DNA of 64,000 bases from Streptomyces showdoensis (GTDB taxonomy: Bacteria > Actinomycetota > Actinomycetes > Streptomycetales > Streptomycetaceae). Position numbers and translations under genes: made by a program. The notes under the pieces were generated by a model. That model was not told where the DNA came from and did not search any database. It saw only the letters and a list, made by a program, of their open reading frames with translations. Location: the NCBI RefSeq assembly GCF_039535475.1, contig NZ_BAAAXG010000021.1:10481-74480 (forward strand), in the 5' to 3' direction. Shown in pieces: positions 51,913 to 60,002 of this stretch (position 1 is the stretch's first letter; every line of letters starts with the position of its first letter).

Positions 51913-52494
51913 ATGGGAGCCGTCACAGTTGCACTTGTGGTACTAGCCGTCCTCAGCGTGGCTGTCGTAGCCGGACTACAGGCCAGGGCTGGTCGTCGTG
52001 AGGCCGAGGCAGAGAAATCGCGCCTGGCCGAGCAAGCCCGAATCCAAGCCCAGCGGTCACTTGAAGCCGTTTGGGCCATGAGCCCCTCGGACTTCGAGGA
52101 ATACGTCGCGGAACTCTGCCGCCGAGACGGCTGCACCGGAGTGCGCCGCGTGGGTGCTGCGAACGACCTGGGCGCCGACGTGACGGGCCGGCTGCCGGAT
52201 GGCCGGAAGCTCGTGGTGCAGTGCAAGCGCTACGCGAAACACCGCACCGTCGGTAGCCCGGACCTCCAGAAGTTCAACGGCACCGCCCGCAGCGAACACG
52301 GAGCAGACGTCCCGCTTTTCGTCGCCTCGTGCAAGTTCACCAAGCAGGCGCGAGCCTTCGCAGCCCGCCACGGTCTGGTCCTCGTGGACGTCGACCTCCT
52401 CGGCTTCTGGAACAGCGGCACCGCTCTGACCGCGCTCCTGGACCTGGACATCGGCCGGTCCGGCACCAACCAGAAACTCGCCCCGGACAACTGA
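51913..52494 (+). CDS. Membrane-anchored Mrr-type restriction endonuclease-like protein (193 aa)
   Basis: ATG at 51913, preceded by GGGGGAGG. The N-terminal transmembrane helix (VTVALVVLAVLSVAVVAGLQ) is followed by a charged coiled segment (EAEAEKSRLAEQARIQAQRS) and an Mrr_cat domain: SPSDFEEYVAELCRRDGCTG, GAANDLGADVTGRLPDGRKL, VVQCKRYAKHRTVGSPDLQK. The D-x(n)-Q-x-K catalytic site (GADV...VVQCKRY) is intact. Ends NQKLAPDN. Membrane-anchored Mrr-like proteins are widespread in actinobacteria and may cut incoming DNA. Its closeness to the ABC-3C system supports a defence role. Confidence 0.85.
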   Translation: MGAVTVALVVLAVLSVAVVAGLQARAGRREAEAEKSRLAEQARIQAQRSLEAVWAMSPSDFEEYVAELCRRDGCTGVRRVGAANDLGADVTGRLPDGRKLVVQCKRYAKHRTVGSPDLQKFNGTARSEHGADVPLFVASCKFTKQARAFAARHGLVLVDVDLLGFWNSGTALTALLDLDIGRSGTNQKLAPDN

Positions 52495-52790
52495 ATTCTT
52501 AGCGCTCAGCAGCCAGCGTCGATGCCCTTCCAGCCGTTCCCGAGCGAGCGGCGCTGGGGCCGCGACGGTCCGGCAGCGGGGTGCAGGGCGGGTGTTCAGT
52601 GCGCCGGTCACCTGGACGGCGCCGTGGGGGAGAGGCCGGCGGTGACTTGTCCGGAGGCGAGGACGCGCGCGTACGTCCCTGGCCCGTAGGCGGAGAGGGC
52701 CACCGCGAGCGCGGCCGCGGCCGTCTCGGCCGGCCTTGCGCCCCAGCGGGGTTCGTCCTCGATGGCGGGCGGTTGGTGGGGGAGTGCGCG
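52495..52790. other. Intergenic stretch without a gene
   Basis: About 300 bases with no recognisable product. Its right border is where IstB similarity starts, in LGTEAAMKGYRV. Confidence 0.4.
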
Positions 52791-53195
52791 GCGCTGGGCA
52801 CCGAGGCCGCAATGAAGGGCTACCGCGTCCGCTACATACTCGCGACGAAGTTGGTGAACGAGCTGGTCGAGGCCGCGGATGAGAAGCAGCTGAACAAGAC
52901 GATCGCCCGCTACGGCCGAGTCGACCTGCTCTGCATCGACGAGCTCGGCTACATGGAACTCGACCGCCACGACGCCGAGCTCCTCTTCCAGGTCCTGACC
53001 GAACGCGAGGAGAAGAACAGCGTCGCCATCGCCTCCAACGAGTCGTTCGGCGGCTGGACCAAGACCTTCACCGACCCCAGGCTCTGCGCGGCCATCGTCG
53101 ACCGGCTCACGTTCAACGGCACCATCATCGAGACCGGCACCGACTCCTACCGCCTCGCCTCCACCCGAGCCCAAGCGGAGCGAGCAGCCGGCTGA
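52791..53195 (+). pseudogene. istB: IstB (IS21 helper ATPase) C-terminal fragment
   Basis: The frame contains KGYRVRYILATKLVNELVEA, the Walker B region GRVDLLCIDELGYMELDRHD, then LLFQVLTEREEKNSVAIASN and ESFGGWTKTFTDPRLCAAIV up to the natural C-terminus YRLASTRAQAERAAG. The Walker A part (G-x-x-G-x-G-K-T) is missing, replaced by unrelated sequence before 52791. It is inactive. The 3' end overlaps the end of a convergent hypothetical gene. Confidence 0.85.
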
Positions 53196-53604
53196 AAGGC
53201 TGAGGAGCTGCGTCATGAGGCGTTGACGGGGTTCCAGCTTCGATCTCCCGTAGCAGTTCCCCGTCATCGTCATAGAGCTCAAGATTGAACCGCAGACCGA
53301 GCCGGGTCAGCAGCGCAGCGAGATCCTCGAACCGTTGAGGATCGACGACTCCGTTCAGGAGCGTGTCCCCGTCGGTCGGGTCGACCTCGATCCGGCACCA
53401 GCTGGTCTCGACCTCATACGACTCCCGCGACGAGCCGGATTGGGATCTCCAGCCGGCCCCGATGAACCGCTTGGCCACCCACGATGCACTCGGGGCTCCT
53501 GCCAGGCCGCCATACACGTTGTTGTTAATCTCATGCCAGACGGGATCGAGCGGCTGTCCCTCATCGGATATGTCCACAGCTGGATTATGAAGCAGACCCC
53601 GCAA
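53125..53604 (-). CDS. Hypothetical protein with disrupted C-terminus
   Basis: TTG at 53604 is the first start. The first 120 residues look natural: DEGQPLDPVWHEINNNVYGG, ASWVAKRFIGAGWRSQSGSS, YEVETSWCRIEVDPTDGDTL, NGVVDPQRFEDLAALLTRLG, LRFNLELYDDDGELLREIEA. After about 53230 the frame overlaps the IstB tail antisense and becomes Arg-rich, so the genuine end was probably lost to the IS insertion. The middle part has the strand pattern of an immunity-type or SUKH-like domain, weakly. No family named. Confidence 0.55.
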   Translation of the reverse strand: MRGLLHNPAVDISDEGQPLDPVWHEINNNVYGGLAGAPSASWVAKRFIGAGWRSQSGSSRESYEVETSWCRIEVDPTDGDTLLNGVVDPQRFEDLAALLTRLGLRFNLELYDDDGELLREIEAGTPSTPHDAAPQPFSRLLAPLGLGWRRGGRSRCRSR

Positions 53605-53709
53605 CCCGTGATCGCACCGCTATCGACATCAAAACTTGTCGATGTTGATCACTGCACCCCGGGTCACACGCTTCCCGAACTCCTCGACAAACGAATCCCC
53701 AAGAAGTCG

Positions 53710-53925
53710 TCATAGCCACCCTGCCGGTCCGGTGCCCATGGACCACGTCAGTTCGTAGATGCCGACCCCGCGCTGGACGCGCTTGACGCGGAGGCCGGCG
53801 CGGAAGCGGCCGGTGCGCAGGTCGTCGACGAAGGCCGCCACGGTCTGGCGGAAGCGGCGGCGCTGCTCGGGGGTGAGGCGGTCCAGGTCTCCGGTGAAGC
53901 GGGGCAGGGCCTCGTACGTGGGCAC
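53710..53925 (-). pseudogene. RelE-like toxin fragment
   Basis: GTG at 53925 gives VPTYEALPRFTGDLDRLTPE, QRRRFRQTVAAFVDDLRTGR, FRAGLRVKRVQRGVGIYELT, then SMGTGPAGWL and a stop. The helix-helix-strand order with L-R-V-K-x-V-[Q]-x-x-x-x-I/V-Y-E-L-T-W suits the RelE/ParE-like ribonuclease fold. The last strand and its basic/catalytic residues (expected G-R-A-T-W-x-Y) are missing or replaced, so it is truncated. No antitoxin gene was seen. Confidence 0.65.
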
Positions 53926-54142
53926 GGTGAACTTCTCCAGAAAGCACGAAGCCCCCGCCCGGTGGCCGAGGGCGGGGGTGGCTGTTCGTGTCGAAGGGCG
54001 TCGGGGACGTGGTCTGCTCAGCGGTCTCGGCTGGTTGGGGCTGGCGTGCGCTGGTGTGCGTTCGATGACGCTCGATTGGGTTGGAGTGGGCCGGGGTGGG
54101 CGCCACTCCGGTAGCCGGGGCGCAGTGTTCGCAAGGTCCGCG

Positions 54143-54445
54143 TCAGGTCTCGTAGCGGTCGCGCATCGCGTCCCAGAACTGCTGGGGCCGGGTGGCCTCG
54201 CAGCCGTCACACCGGTACCCCGCGAACCAGACGCGGGCCGGCCGTCCTGTTGGGCTGACTCGCGGGAGCAGCCGAACTCGGGGCGAAGCGGCCGGAGGCA
54301 CAGTGGGCAGGAGTCCGCCTTGATGGACTTCGGCTTCCGGGGCCGCTTTGTCGTCCTGGACCTGGACGGCGCGGAGGTAGCTGAACGCGCTGATCGCCGC
54401 GTGCGGGGTCATCGGTGCGAGCGGCAGGGCGATGGTGTCGGGCAT
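54143..54445 (-). CDS. Hypothetical protein with CxxC (100 aa)
   Basis: ATG at 54445. The peptide begins MPDTIALPLAPMTPHAAISA, FSYLRAVQVQDDKAAPEAEV, and ends RVWFAGYRCDGCEATRPQQF, WDAMRDRYET. The beginning and end look like a natural small protein with a C-x-x-C; the middle (PPAASPRVRLLPRVSPTGRP) looks frameshifted. Alternatively intact. No family recognised. Confidence 0.5.
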   Translation of the reverse strand: MPDTIALPLAPMTPHAAISAFSYLRAVQVQDDKAAPEAEVHQGGLLPTVPPAASPRVRLLPRVSPTGRPARVWFAGYRCDGCEATRPQQFWDAMRDRYET

Positions 54446-54718
54446 GACGGCTCCTCACGTACGGGCCACCGCGCGGATCGCAACGGCCCCAGATCCAGAG
54501 CCTGGGGGAGTCGCCCTGTGGACAGAGTCCGCGCACCGAAGGTGACCACCTACCCCCCTTGTCCAGGTTCGGACGGCCGTGCGTTTCCCCTTGACAGGGT
54601 CCACCAGGTGCGACAAACCGCCCACCTCGGTGGGGGAGAGATCTCCGTCCCGGCACGCTGAGTGACGGATGGGGAAAAGCCGCTGCCGGACCCGGTACAC
54701 CACTGGGAGACTCCGGAG

Positions 54719-55189
54719 ATGACCACGCAGCGCCTCCCGTTCCCCGTGCCCGACGAACGCGCCCACTACTTCGTCGGCCAGTACGCCGACATGCACGACC
54801 TCGTGGCGGACCTGGTCGTGCCCGACGGCGTCCCCGAGGCTGCGGCGACCGTCCTGCGCACGGCCCGGGAGCTGCTGCGCCAGTCGTACTACTGCTTCGA
54901 GTTCTCCACCGTGGCGGTCCTGCACTCCCTGATCGCGGTGGAGATCGTGCTGCGCGACCGGATCCCGGGTGCGGGCAAGAAGCCGCTGCAGAACCTCATC
55001 CAGCAGGGCGCGGAGACCGGCGTCCTGACCGGCCGGCAGGCGGAGTACCTCGACTACGGCCGGAAGATCCGCAACGGCATGGCGCACGGCAAGACCACGC
55101 ACGCGGCGATGCCGCCGGCTATGGCCGTGCCGATGGTGACGACCTCATTCACGATCGTCTCCGAGCTCTGCGCCGCACCCACCACATGA
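54719..55189 (+). CDS. HEPN-like protein with Rx4H motif (156 aa)
   Basis: ATG at 54719, 8 bases after GGAGA; a GTG at 54662 in the same frame is an alternative. All-helical protein: VADLVVPDGVPEAAATVLRT, ARELLRQSYYCFEFSTVAVL, HSLIAVEIVLRDRIPGAGKK, LQNLIQQGAETGVLTGRQAE, YLDYGRKIRNGMAHGKTTHA. The RNGMAH stretch fits the R-x4-6-H catalytic signature of HEPN ribonucleases, in a four-helix context with a first-helix acidic/polar face. HEPN proteins act as RNases in toxin-antitoxin and defence systems; no MNT-type antitoxin is adjacent. Function is inferred from the motif only. Confidence 0.6.
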   Translation: MTTQRLPFPVPDERAHYFVGQYADMHDLVADLVVPDGVPEAAATVLRTARELLRQSYYCFEFSTVAVLHSLIAVEIVLRDRIPGAGKKPLQNLIQQGAETGVLTGRQAEYLDYGRKIRNGMAHGKTTHAAMPPAMAVPMVTTSFTIVSELCAAPTT

Positions 55190-55526
55190 TCACGGCTCGA
55201 TGCACCAGGCGGGGGACTGCGGGTGTGACCAGAGGTGGGACCACCGAAGTCGGCGATCTTCCATTCGTGCAGTTCAGAGGCCGTGGGCAAGCCCTCCTCA
55301 GAAAACGACACCCTTCCTCGCGAGAGCCGAGGGGAAAGGTGATCCGTATCCCGGGCCGGCGGCCGCGTGGAGGGGTAGATCGGGCCCGGCCACGATTGCC
55401 GGTTGGCAGCGTGGCCGGACACGCGATGAGGGAGTTGTTACGCCTTGCCTGCGGCTTCGAAGCGGAAGCCGAAGAGGCCGCCACCAAGCCGGACGTCGAC
55501 GGCCTGGCGCACGGGAGCTGTCAATG
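55190..55526. other. 340-bp region between convergent units
   Basis: No gene supported. A minus-strand frame near 55330-55220 (FSEEGLPTASELHEWKIADF then GGPTSGHTRSPP) looks protein-like but lacks start and family and may be a remnant. Confidence 0.35.
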
Positions 55527-56927
55527 TCAGCCGCAGGACGCGATGAGGTCGCGGAGGATCCCGGACGTCAAGTCGGGGGGTGCCGCCTCGGTCGCGACGC
55601 GTTCCATGAATCCGTTGTAGACCGCCGCGTCGGGACCCCGCACCTGAGCCTCCCGCAACGTCTCGGCGTGCCCCAGGATTGCGTGGACAATGCTCTCCGT
55701 GTTGTGCGGTCGCTCGGCAGCGTCAGCCAACCGGTACAACTGCTCCTGGTACCGCGAGTGGGCGTCTCCCCGGCTGATGTACTGGGCGCCGGAGAGTTGT
55801 TCCGTGTAGACGATGTCAGGCAGCAGCCGTTCCGCGAAACGCAGGATCGTCACCGGTTCGCCGATGTCCACGACACCCCCTGCGCGGAAGGGCACGATCT
55901 GGATGGTGACGTTGGGCCACCGCGCGAGACGCAGAAGGTGCTCGAGCTGTTCCTGCATCACACGGCGGCTACCTACCTGGCGGAGTAGGACCCCCTCGTC
56001 GAGAACAGCGTGGAGCTTGGGAGCGTGGATGGAATCCAGCAGCTGCTGGCGCTTCATACGCAGCTCCACCCGGCGATCGATCGTTTCCTCCTCATCAAGA
56101 GGCAACCCAGTCCGGAGGATCTCCCTCGCGTACTTGGGTGTCTGGAGCAGGCCGGGAACGAGTCGCGCCTCGTATGTCTGGATGGAATCAGCGCTCTGCT
56201 CCAGGTCGAAGAGGAGCCTCAGCCGCTCGGGCGTGATGTCGTTGTACTCGTGCCACCAGCTTTCCCCCTGGGCCGCGTTCAGGGTGTCAAGGAGGCGGTT
56301 CCTTTCCCAGGGGTCGTGAACCTCGTACAGGTCGAGTAGCCGTTCCAGCTTGTCCGCCGACCCTGGCACGGGCTGTCCGTGTTCGAACCGGGAGACCGTG
56401 GCAGTCGAGGCGTGGACCCGCAGCGCGGCCTCGGTCTGGGTGATGCCACGGTTTTCACGCAGTTCACGCAAGCGCGCGCCCAACAGAATGCGTTGAGCCG
56501 CAGGGGCGAGGCGCCTGCTGGCGGGGAGCCGGGGGGTGGCGGATGCCGTCGGCGCGGCGGCCGCTCGGGCTCCGTCCCGGTCCAGAGGAGCGAGGTGCCT
56601 GCCAGTGGGAAGCGGGGGGATGACGGATGCCGCCGGCGCGGCGGCCGCTCGGGCTCCGTCACGGTCCAGCTCCTCCAAGGCGCCGCTGACGTGATAGCGG
56701 GCCGCGGTGCTCAGCCAGTTCTTCGCCTCGTCCCTGCGCCCCTGTGCGAGGAGTTCGAGCCCAAGGGCGTACGCCTGATGGCCCAGTTCGGCCTGCTCGG
56801 CTTGGAGGACCACCGTGGCCCGCTCGTGATCCGTGAGCTGCTCAATGCTGTCCATGACCGCTTCGAAACCGCCCTCGGAGCCGCTCAGGGGGGGCTGAGG
56901 CGGCCAGGTACCGGCGTTCACTCGCAT
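55527..56927 (-). CDS. XRE-family regulator with DUF5753 (Scr1-like) C-terminal domain
   Basis: The ATG at 56927 overlaps the sigma-factor stop by 10 bases, so translation is coupled. 466 residues. The N-terminal 80 residues are a helical tetratricopeptide-like segment (LGLELLAQGRRDEAKNWLST). Next is a tandemly duplicated 28-residue linker, each copy beginning LDRDGARAAAAP. An XRE HTH follows (LRELRENRGITQTEAALRVH, ASTATVSRFEHGQPVPGSAD), then DUF5753 (SIQTYEARLVPGLLQTPKYA; RRVELRMKRQQLLDSIHAPK; LRLARWPNVTIQIVPFRAGG). This C-terminal domain is typical of Streptomyces regulators usually paired with DUF397 proteins; here the partner is an ECF sigma factor instead. Confidence 0.88.
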   Translation of the reverse strand: MRVNAGTWPPQPPLSGSEGGFEAVMDSIEQLTDHERATVVLQAEQAELGHQAYALGLELLAQGRRDEAKNWLSTAARYHVSGALEELDRDGARAAAAPAASVIPPLPTGRHLAPLDRDGARAAAAPTASATPRLPASRRLAPAAQRILLGARLRELRENRGITQTEAALRVHASTATVSRFEHGQPVPGSADKLERLLDLYEVHDPWERNRLLDTLNAAQGESWWHEYNDITPERLRLLFDLEQSADSIQTYEARLVPGLLQTPKYAREILRTGLPLDEEETIDRRVELRMKRQQLLDSIHAPKLHAVLDEGVLLRQVGSRRVMQEQLEHLLRLARWPNVTIQIVPFRAGGVVDIGEPVTILRFAERLLPDIVYTEQLSGAQYISRGDAHSRYQEQLYRLADAAERPHNTESIVHAILGHAETLREAQVRGPDAAVYNGFMERVATEAAPPDLTSGILRDLIASCG

Positions 56928-57508
56928 TCTCCCTTTCCCGTGGCCATCGGTCGGTAGTGCTCCAGAGCGCTGGCGCCGCGGAGCGTCGCCAAGGCCCGTT
57001 TGAGTAGCTTCTTCACTCCGTTCTCCCCGATCCCCATGAGTACGGCGACCTCCGCGACGCTGAGGTCGTCGAGGTACCGGAGGCAGAGGGCCACACGCTG
57101 CCTGTGTGCCAGGCCGGCCAGGGCCCGTTCGACGTCCACGCCCCGCTCGATCGCCACAGGAAGGTGCGTGACCATCACGCGCATGAGCAAGGCCATCTCC
57201 GGCTCGTCGACGGGGACCTCCCGCGCGATGCCGCGCCTCTCCCAGAATTCCGCGATGCGGCATCGGGCAATGGAGTAGAGCGCTTTCGCCGGCTCGTCGT
57301 AGAACTCGACGTGGTGGTCATACCTGACGAAGAACAAACGCCAGGTCTCCTGGCACAGGTCCTCCGCCTCCTGCGCTCCTCCCACCCGGCGCGCCACGAA
57401 CGCGTCCAGCCTGGGGTGCTGGGCCAGGTAAAAGTCCCTCATGGCCTTCCGGCGCTCAGGATCCTTTGCGGCTCGGGCTGCGGGACCGCTGCCCTCCGTC
57501 GATGTCAT
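56918..57508 (-). CDS. ECF-type RNA polymerase sigma factor
   Basis: The ATG at 57508 overlaps the upstream stop as ATGA. 196 residues with both ECF regions. Region 2: MRDFYLAQHPRLDAFVARRV, GGAQEAEDLCQETWRLFFVR. Region 4: ALAGLAHRQRVALCLRYLDD, LSVAEVAVLMGIGENGVKKL, LKRALATLRG. No anti-sigma factor gene with a zinc-binding domain is beside it. The 85-residue membrane protein upstream could act as a membrane tether or anti-sigma-like partner, but that is speculation. Confidence 0.88.
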   Translation of the reverse strand: MTSTEGSGPAARAAKDPERRKAMRDFYLAQHPRLDAFVARRVGGAQEAEDLCQETWRLFFVRYDHHVEFYDEPAKALYSIARCRIAEFWERRGIAREVPVDEPEMALLMRVMVTHLPVAIERGVDVERALAGLAHRQRVALCLRYLDDLSVAEVAVLMGIGENGVKKLLKRALATLRGASALEHYRPMATGKGECE

Positions 57509-57762
57509 CGAGCCTCGTCGACGTCGATGTCGGCGCCGACACGGACCGACCACTGGGCTTCAGACAGCCTCTGACGTGCGGAAACCGCCTGCCCGCTCGC
57601 TCCGGCTGCGTCCATAACCGTCGCGATGGACCGGCGTTGCTCTCGGGCAAGGAGGACCTTTCCCAGGATGCGCAGCCCCGCAACGGTCACACCACATAAG
57701 CCGGAGATCGCCAACGCCAGCTCACTAGGACCCATCGACCGCAGCACTGCAGGATCACCCAC
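57505..57762 (-). CDS. Small membrane protein heading the sigma-factor operon (85 aa)
   Basis: ATG at 57762. One hydrophobic helix (ELALAISGLCGVTVAGLRIL) is followed by a charged helical tail (GKVLLAREQRRSIATVMDAA, AVSARQRLSEAQWSVRVGAD, ending IDVDEAR). The stop overlaps the sigma factor start by four bases (ATGA). No family recognised. Topology, one helix plus cytoplasmic tail, would fit a small signalling or anchoring protein. Confidence 0.65.
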   Translation of the reverse strand: MGDPAVLRSMGPSELALAISGLCGVTVAGLRILGKVLLAREQRRSIATVMDAAGASGQAVSARQRLSEAQWSVRVGADIDVDEAR

Positions 57763-57892
57763 TCCCTACCCAACCGAAACACTGTCACCTGTACATCGGT
57801 GCAGAACCCGGTTTCGGGTACCCCCAGCCCCGCCGTTCTTCCTTCGGACGAAGTCCCGCGCTCGCTCGCGATGGCGAAGCTGACCAGACACG

Positions 57893-58378
57893 TCACTCAC
57901 TAGCGGCGTCAGCTGTGCCCCGCACGGCGAGAATCTCCGAGACCGGGCAGCCCCATGCCGCGCCCGGGCCGGCGGGGCCGTAGAGCGTGAACCCGCACGC
58001 CTTGAAGAACGCCTGCCGGTCAGCCGCGTCGGCGCCGTCCTGCGGCACCAGGGCCAGGAACGTGTCGCCGGCCTTCTGGGCCCGGCGGGCGATCTCAGTG
58101 AGAAGTGCCCGGCCGACCCCGCCGCGACGACCGGTAAGGGCGACCGCCATCGTTGAGATGAACGTCTGCTCGCCGGGATGCGCCTCCCGGCCTTCGTCGT
58201 GCCCGAAGTCGCAGTGGAGCTGGAACTCGGCGACCCCGACGACAGACCCTTGGAGCTCGGCCACGACGACGTCCAGGCCCTCGGGGTCGTAGAACCTGCC
58301 GTCTCCCAGATGATTCGAGTACAGCAGCTCCTCCACCACCGAGTAATCGGCTTGGACGATGTCACGGATGAGCGGCAT
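57893..58378 (-). CDS. GNAT-family N-acetyltransferase
   Basis: ATG at 58378, 161 residues. Starts MPLIRDIVQADYSVVEELLY. The acetyl-CoA-binding motif is MAVALTGRRGGVGRALLTEI (Q/R-x-x-G-x-G/A region), followed by AQKAGDTFLALVPQDGADAA and a C-terminal FFKACGFTLYGPAG, all usual GNAT features. Acceptor unknown. Stands alone, convergent with nothing obvious. Confidence 0.88.
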   Translation of the reverse strand: MPLIRDIVQADYSVVEELLYSNHLGDGRFYDPEGLDVVVAELQGSVVGVAEFQLHCDFGHDEGREAHPGEQTFISTMAVALTGRRGGVGRALLTEIARRAQKAGDTFLALVPQDGADAADRQAFFKACGFTLYGPAGPGAAWGCPVSEILAVRGTADAASE

Positions 58379-58501
58379 GACCCAAGTGTTCCAGGACCGC
58401 GGCGCGGAGGCACCGTCTACGGGCGCCGAGGTCTACGAGCGCTTTGCCTGCTGGCCCATGGTGTCGACTCTGGCAGAGGTGCAGAGCATTACGCTCCTTC
58501 C

Positions 58502-58843
58502 ATGTGGAGTGAGTCGAACAACTATGGCTTCGAGAACGAGCTGGACTACCTGCGGTCGATCAAGGAGGACGACAGCTATACGTTCACGTACCCGTTCGAG
58601 TACATCACTAAGAACTACGGGAACGACTATTACGACATCGGCACAGCGGACATGGTGGTCCGGGTCCAGTGGAACGACGCAGAGGCTGGTTACACGGTGG
58701 CCTACGACGTCCCCGAGATGGACAAGATCGACCCCGCTGAGGGGAACGGCGATGCAGCGAGCTTCTACGAGAGCGACGTTTACTGGAGGCTCGTGAGCGA
58801 CCTCGACGGCATGGGGATCAGCTCCGAGCTTCGTGCAATCTAA
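58502..58843 (+). CDS. Hypothetical acidic Tyr/Asp-rich protein (113 aa)
   Basis: ATG at 58502. The protein (MWSESNNYGFENELDYLRSI, TFTYPFEYITKNYGNDYYDI, VQWNDAEAGYTVAYDVPEMD, DVYWRLVSDLDGMGISSELR) is unusually rich in Asn, Tyr and Asp for this replicon and has less GC-biased codons, so it may be horizontally acquired. No domain recognised. A perfect hairpin follows. Confidence 0.65.
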   Translation: MWSESNNYGFENELDYLRSIKEDDSYTFTYPFEYITKNYGNDYYDIGTADMVVRVQWNDAEAGYTVAYDVPEMDKIDPAEGNGDAASFYESDVYWRLVSDLDGMGISSELRAI

Positions 58844-58898
58844 GCACGGTTGGCTTGCCATCGCAGACGCCAGGCTGAGAGCGGGATACCGATCGGCT

Positions 58899-58942
58899 CC
58901 GTGGTGGTGCCCGGCCCCTCGTGAAGCCGGGCACCACCACGG
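58899..58942 (+). terminator. Perfect 17-bp hairpin
   Basis: CCGTGGTGGTGCCCGGC, 10-base loop, GCCGGGCACCACCACGG, 56 bases after the stop of the Tyr/Asp-rich gene. A likely strong terminator. A second bulged stem (CTGATGGG + GCGACGCC at 59071-59094 pairing with GGCGTCGCCCATCAG at 59122-59136) lies downstream. Confidence 0.75.
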
Positions 58943-59249
58943 GCCAACAGCCAGAGCACCAGGCCCCTCGGGAGGGGATGGAGAGGGGCCAGCATCGACC
59001 AGCAAGGGGCGGCGGTCCTGTACGCCGTCCCACCGCCAAGGTAGGAGCCCCTCCCGCACAGCGCAGCTTCTGATGGGCTGCCAGGGCGACGCCCCTTCCC
59101 CCGCGATAGCGGACTGGAAGAGGCGTCGCCCATCAGGGTCCGACCGCGGAGCTCAGGCCGGCTGCGTCTGAAGCCCGGCGAGGGGAGAGCGCCGGCCCTT
59201 GCCGACTGTACGCAGCTGCGCCCAGTCGACCTCGGGGTGTGCCCCCGGG
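58943..59249. other. Structured non-coding stretch
   Basis: No gene. Contains the second, bulged inverted repeat around 59071-59136 and otherwise only shadow frames. Confidence 0.4.
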
Positions 59250-59456
59250 GAGCAGACGCTGACGGCCGCACTCGACAACCCCGACGGCCACGCCCTCTGC
59301 CGCGCCCAGGAGGCCCGCGCCGACGCGGAGGACAGGGAGCGCCGCGCCGCACAGCGGGAGGCGGAGCGCTCGGTGTGCCCGCGGTGCGGGGCGAACCTCA
59401 GCGACGAACGCTGGCAGCAGCTGCGGCACGGTAGCCGGCCTCGAGCCGGGACAGCT
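59250..59456 (+). pseudogene. C-terminal fragment with a zinc-ribbon-like motif
   Basis: Plus-strand frame with coding character: TLTAALDNPDGHALCRAQEA, RADAEDRERRAAQREAERSV, CPRCGANLSDERWQQLRHG. The charged helix followed by C-P-x-C-G suggests the C-terminal part of a small DNA-associated protein whose start is missing. The TIR of the next element begins at 59455, so the element probably inserted at or near its end. Confidence 0.5.
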
Positions 59457-59459
59457 AGG

Positions 59460-59930
59460 GCGTGTATCAGAAGCCCGCTTCGAGTGAGCTGTCAGTTGGC
59501 AGCAAGAATGCTGGAGAGACTCACAGCGGGGGCGGTCAAGCATGCCTGTCAGCGTGCGCTGCTGGCGCTCGGTCAAGGAGGCAACAAAGATCACGGCGTC
59601 AGCGTTGGCCTGGTCACAGGCCTGAGCTACTTCATGGACTTTCCCGTAGCTCAGCAGAGTCCGCGAGGAGTAGGGCAGATCCATCTTCTGGACCCCGCCG
59701 GCCGAGACGCCTCGCCGTTGCACAATCTGCACGACGACCCGAGCGCCGCGCGCTGCCAGTTCTCTGGCTGCCGACACCATGAGCGTTTCGAAGTCCTTCT
59801 GCTTCGCAGAGAAGTAGCCAACCAGGACTACATCAGCGCCCACGTTCGTGAGTCGGAACGCCCGGCGCTGGGTCGGCTTCGAGGGCACGCGGCGAGCCAG
59901 GCGCCGGTCGCGCCTTCGAGGCTGATGCAT
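59460..59930 (-). pseudogene. HflX-like N-terminal domain fragment
   Basis: ATG at 59930. The peptide RLTNVGADVVLVGYFSAKQK, DFETLMVSAARELAARGARV, VVQIVQRRGVSAGGVQKMDL, PYSSRTLLSYGKVHEVAQAC matches the N-terminal, nucleotide-binding-regulatory domain of HflX GTPases (D-x-V-F/L-V-G; V-Q-R-R-G-x-S; G-K-V-x-E). The GTPase domain is absent. The frame runs through the left inverted repeat (ASDTRPS is encoded by it), so the gene is cut there. Could be a free-standing short protein, but truncation is more likely. Confidence 0.65.
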
Positions 59931-60002
59931 GCGCCACAGGCTAAATGCCTTGTTGCCTGCGGTGATACCGGATTTCTCTCTGACCGAGCTTAGCGAGCAA
60001 GA

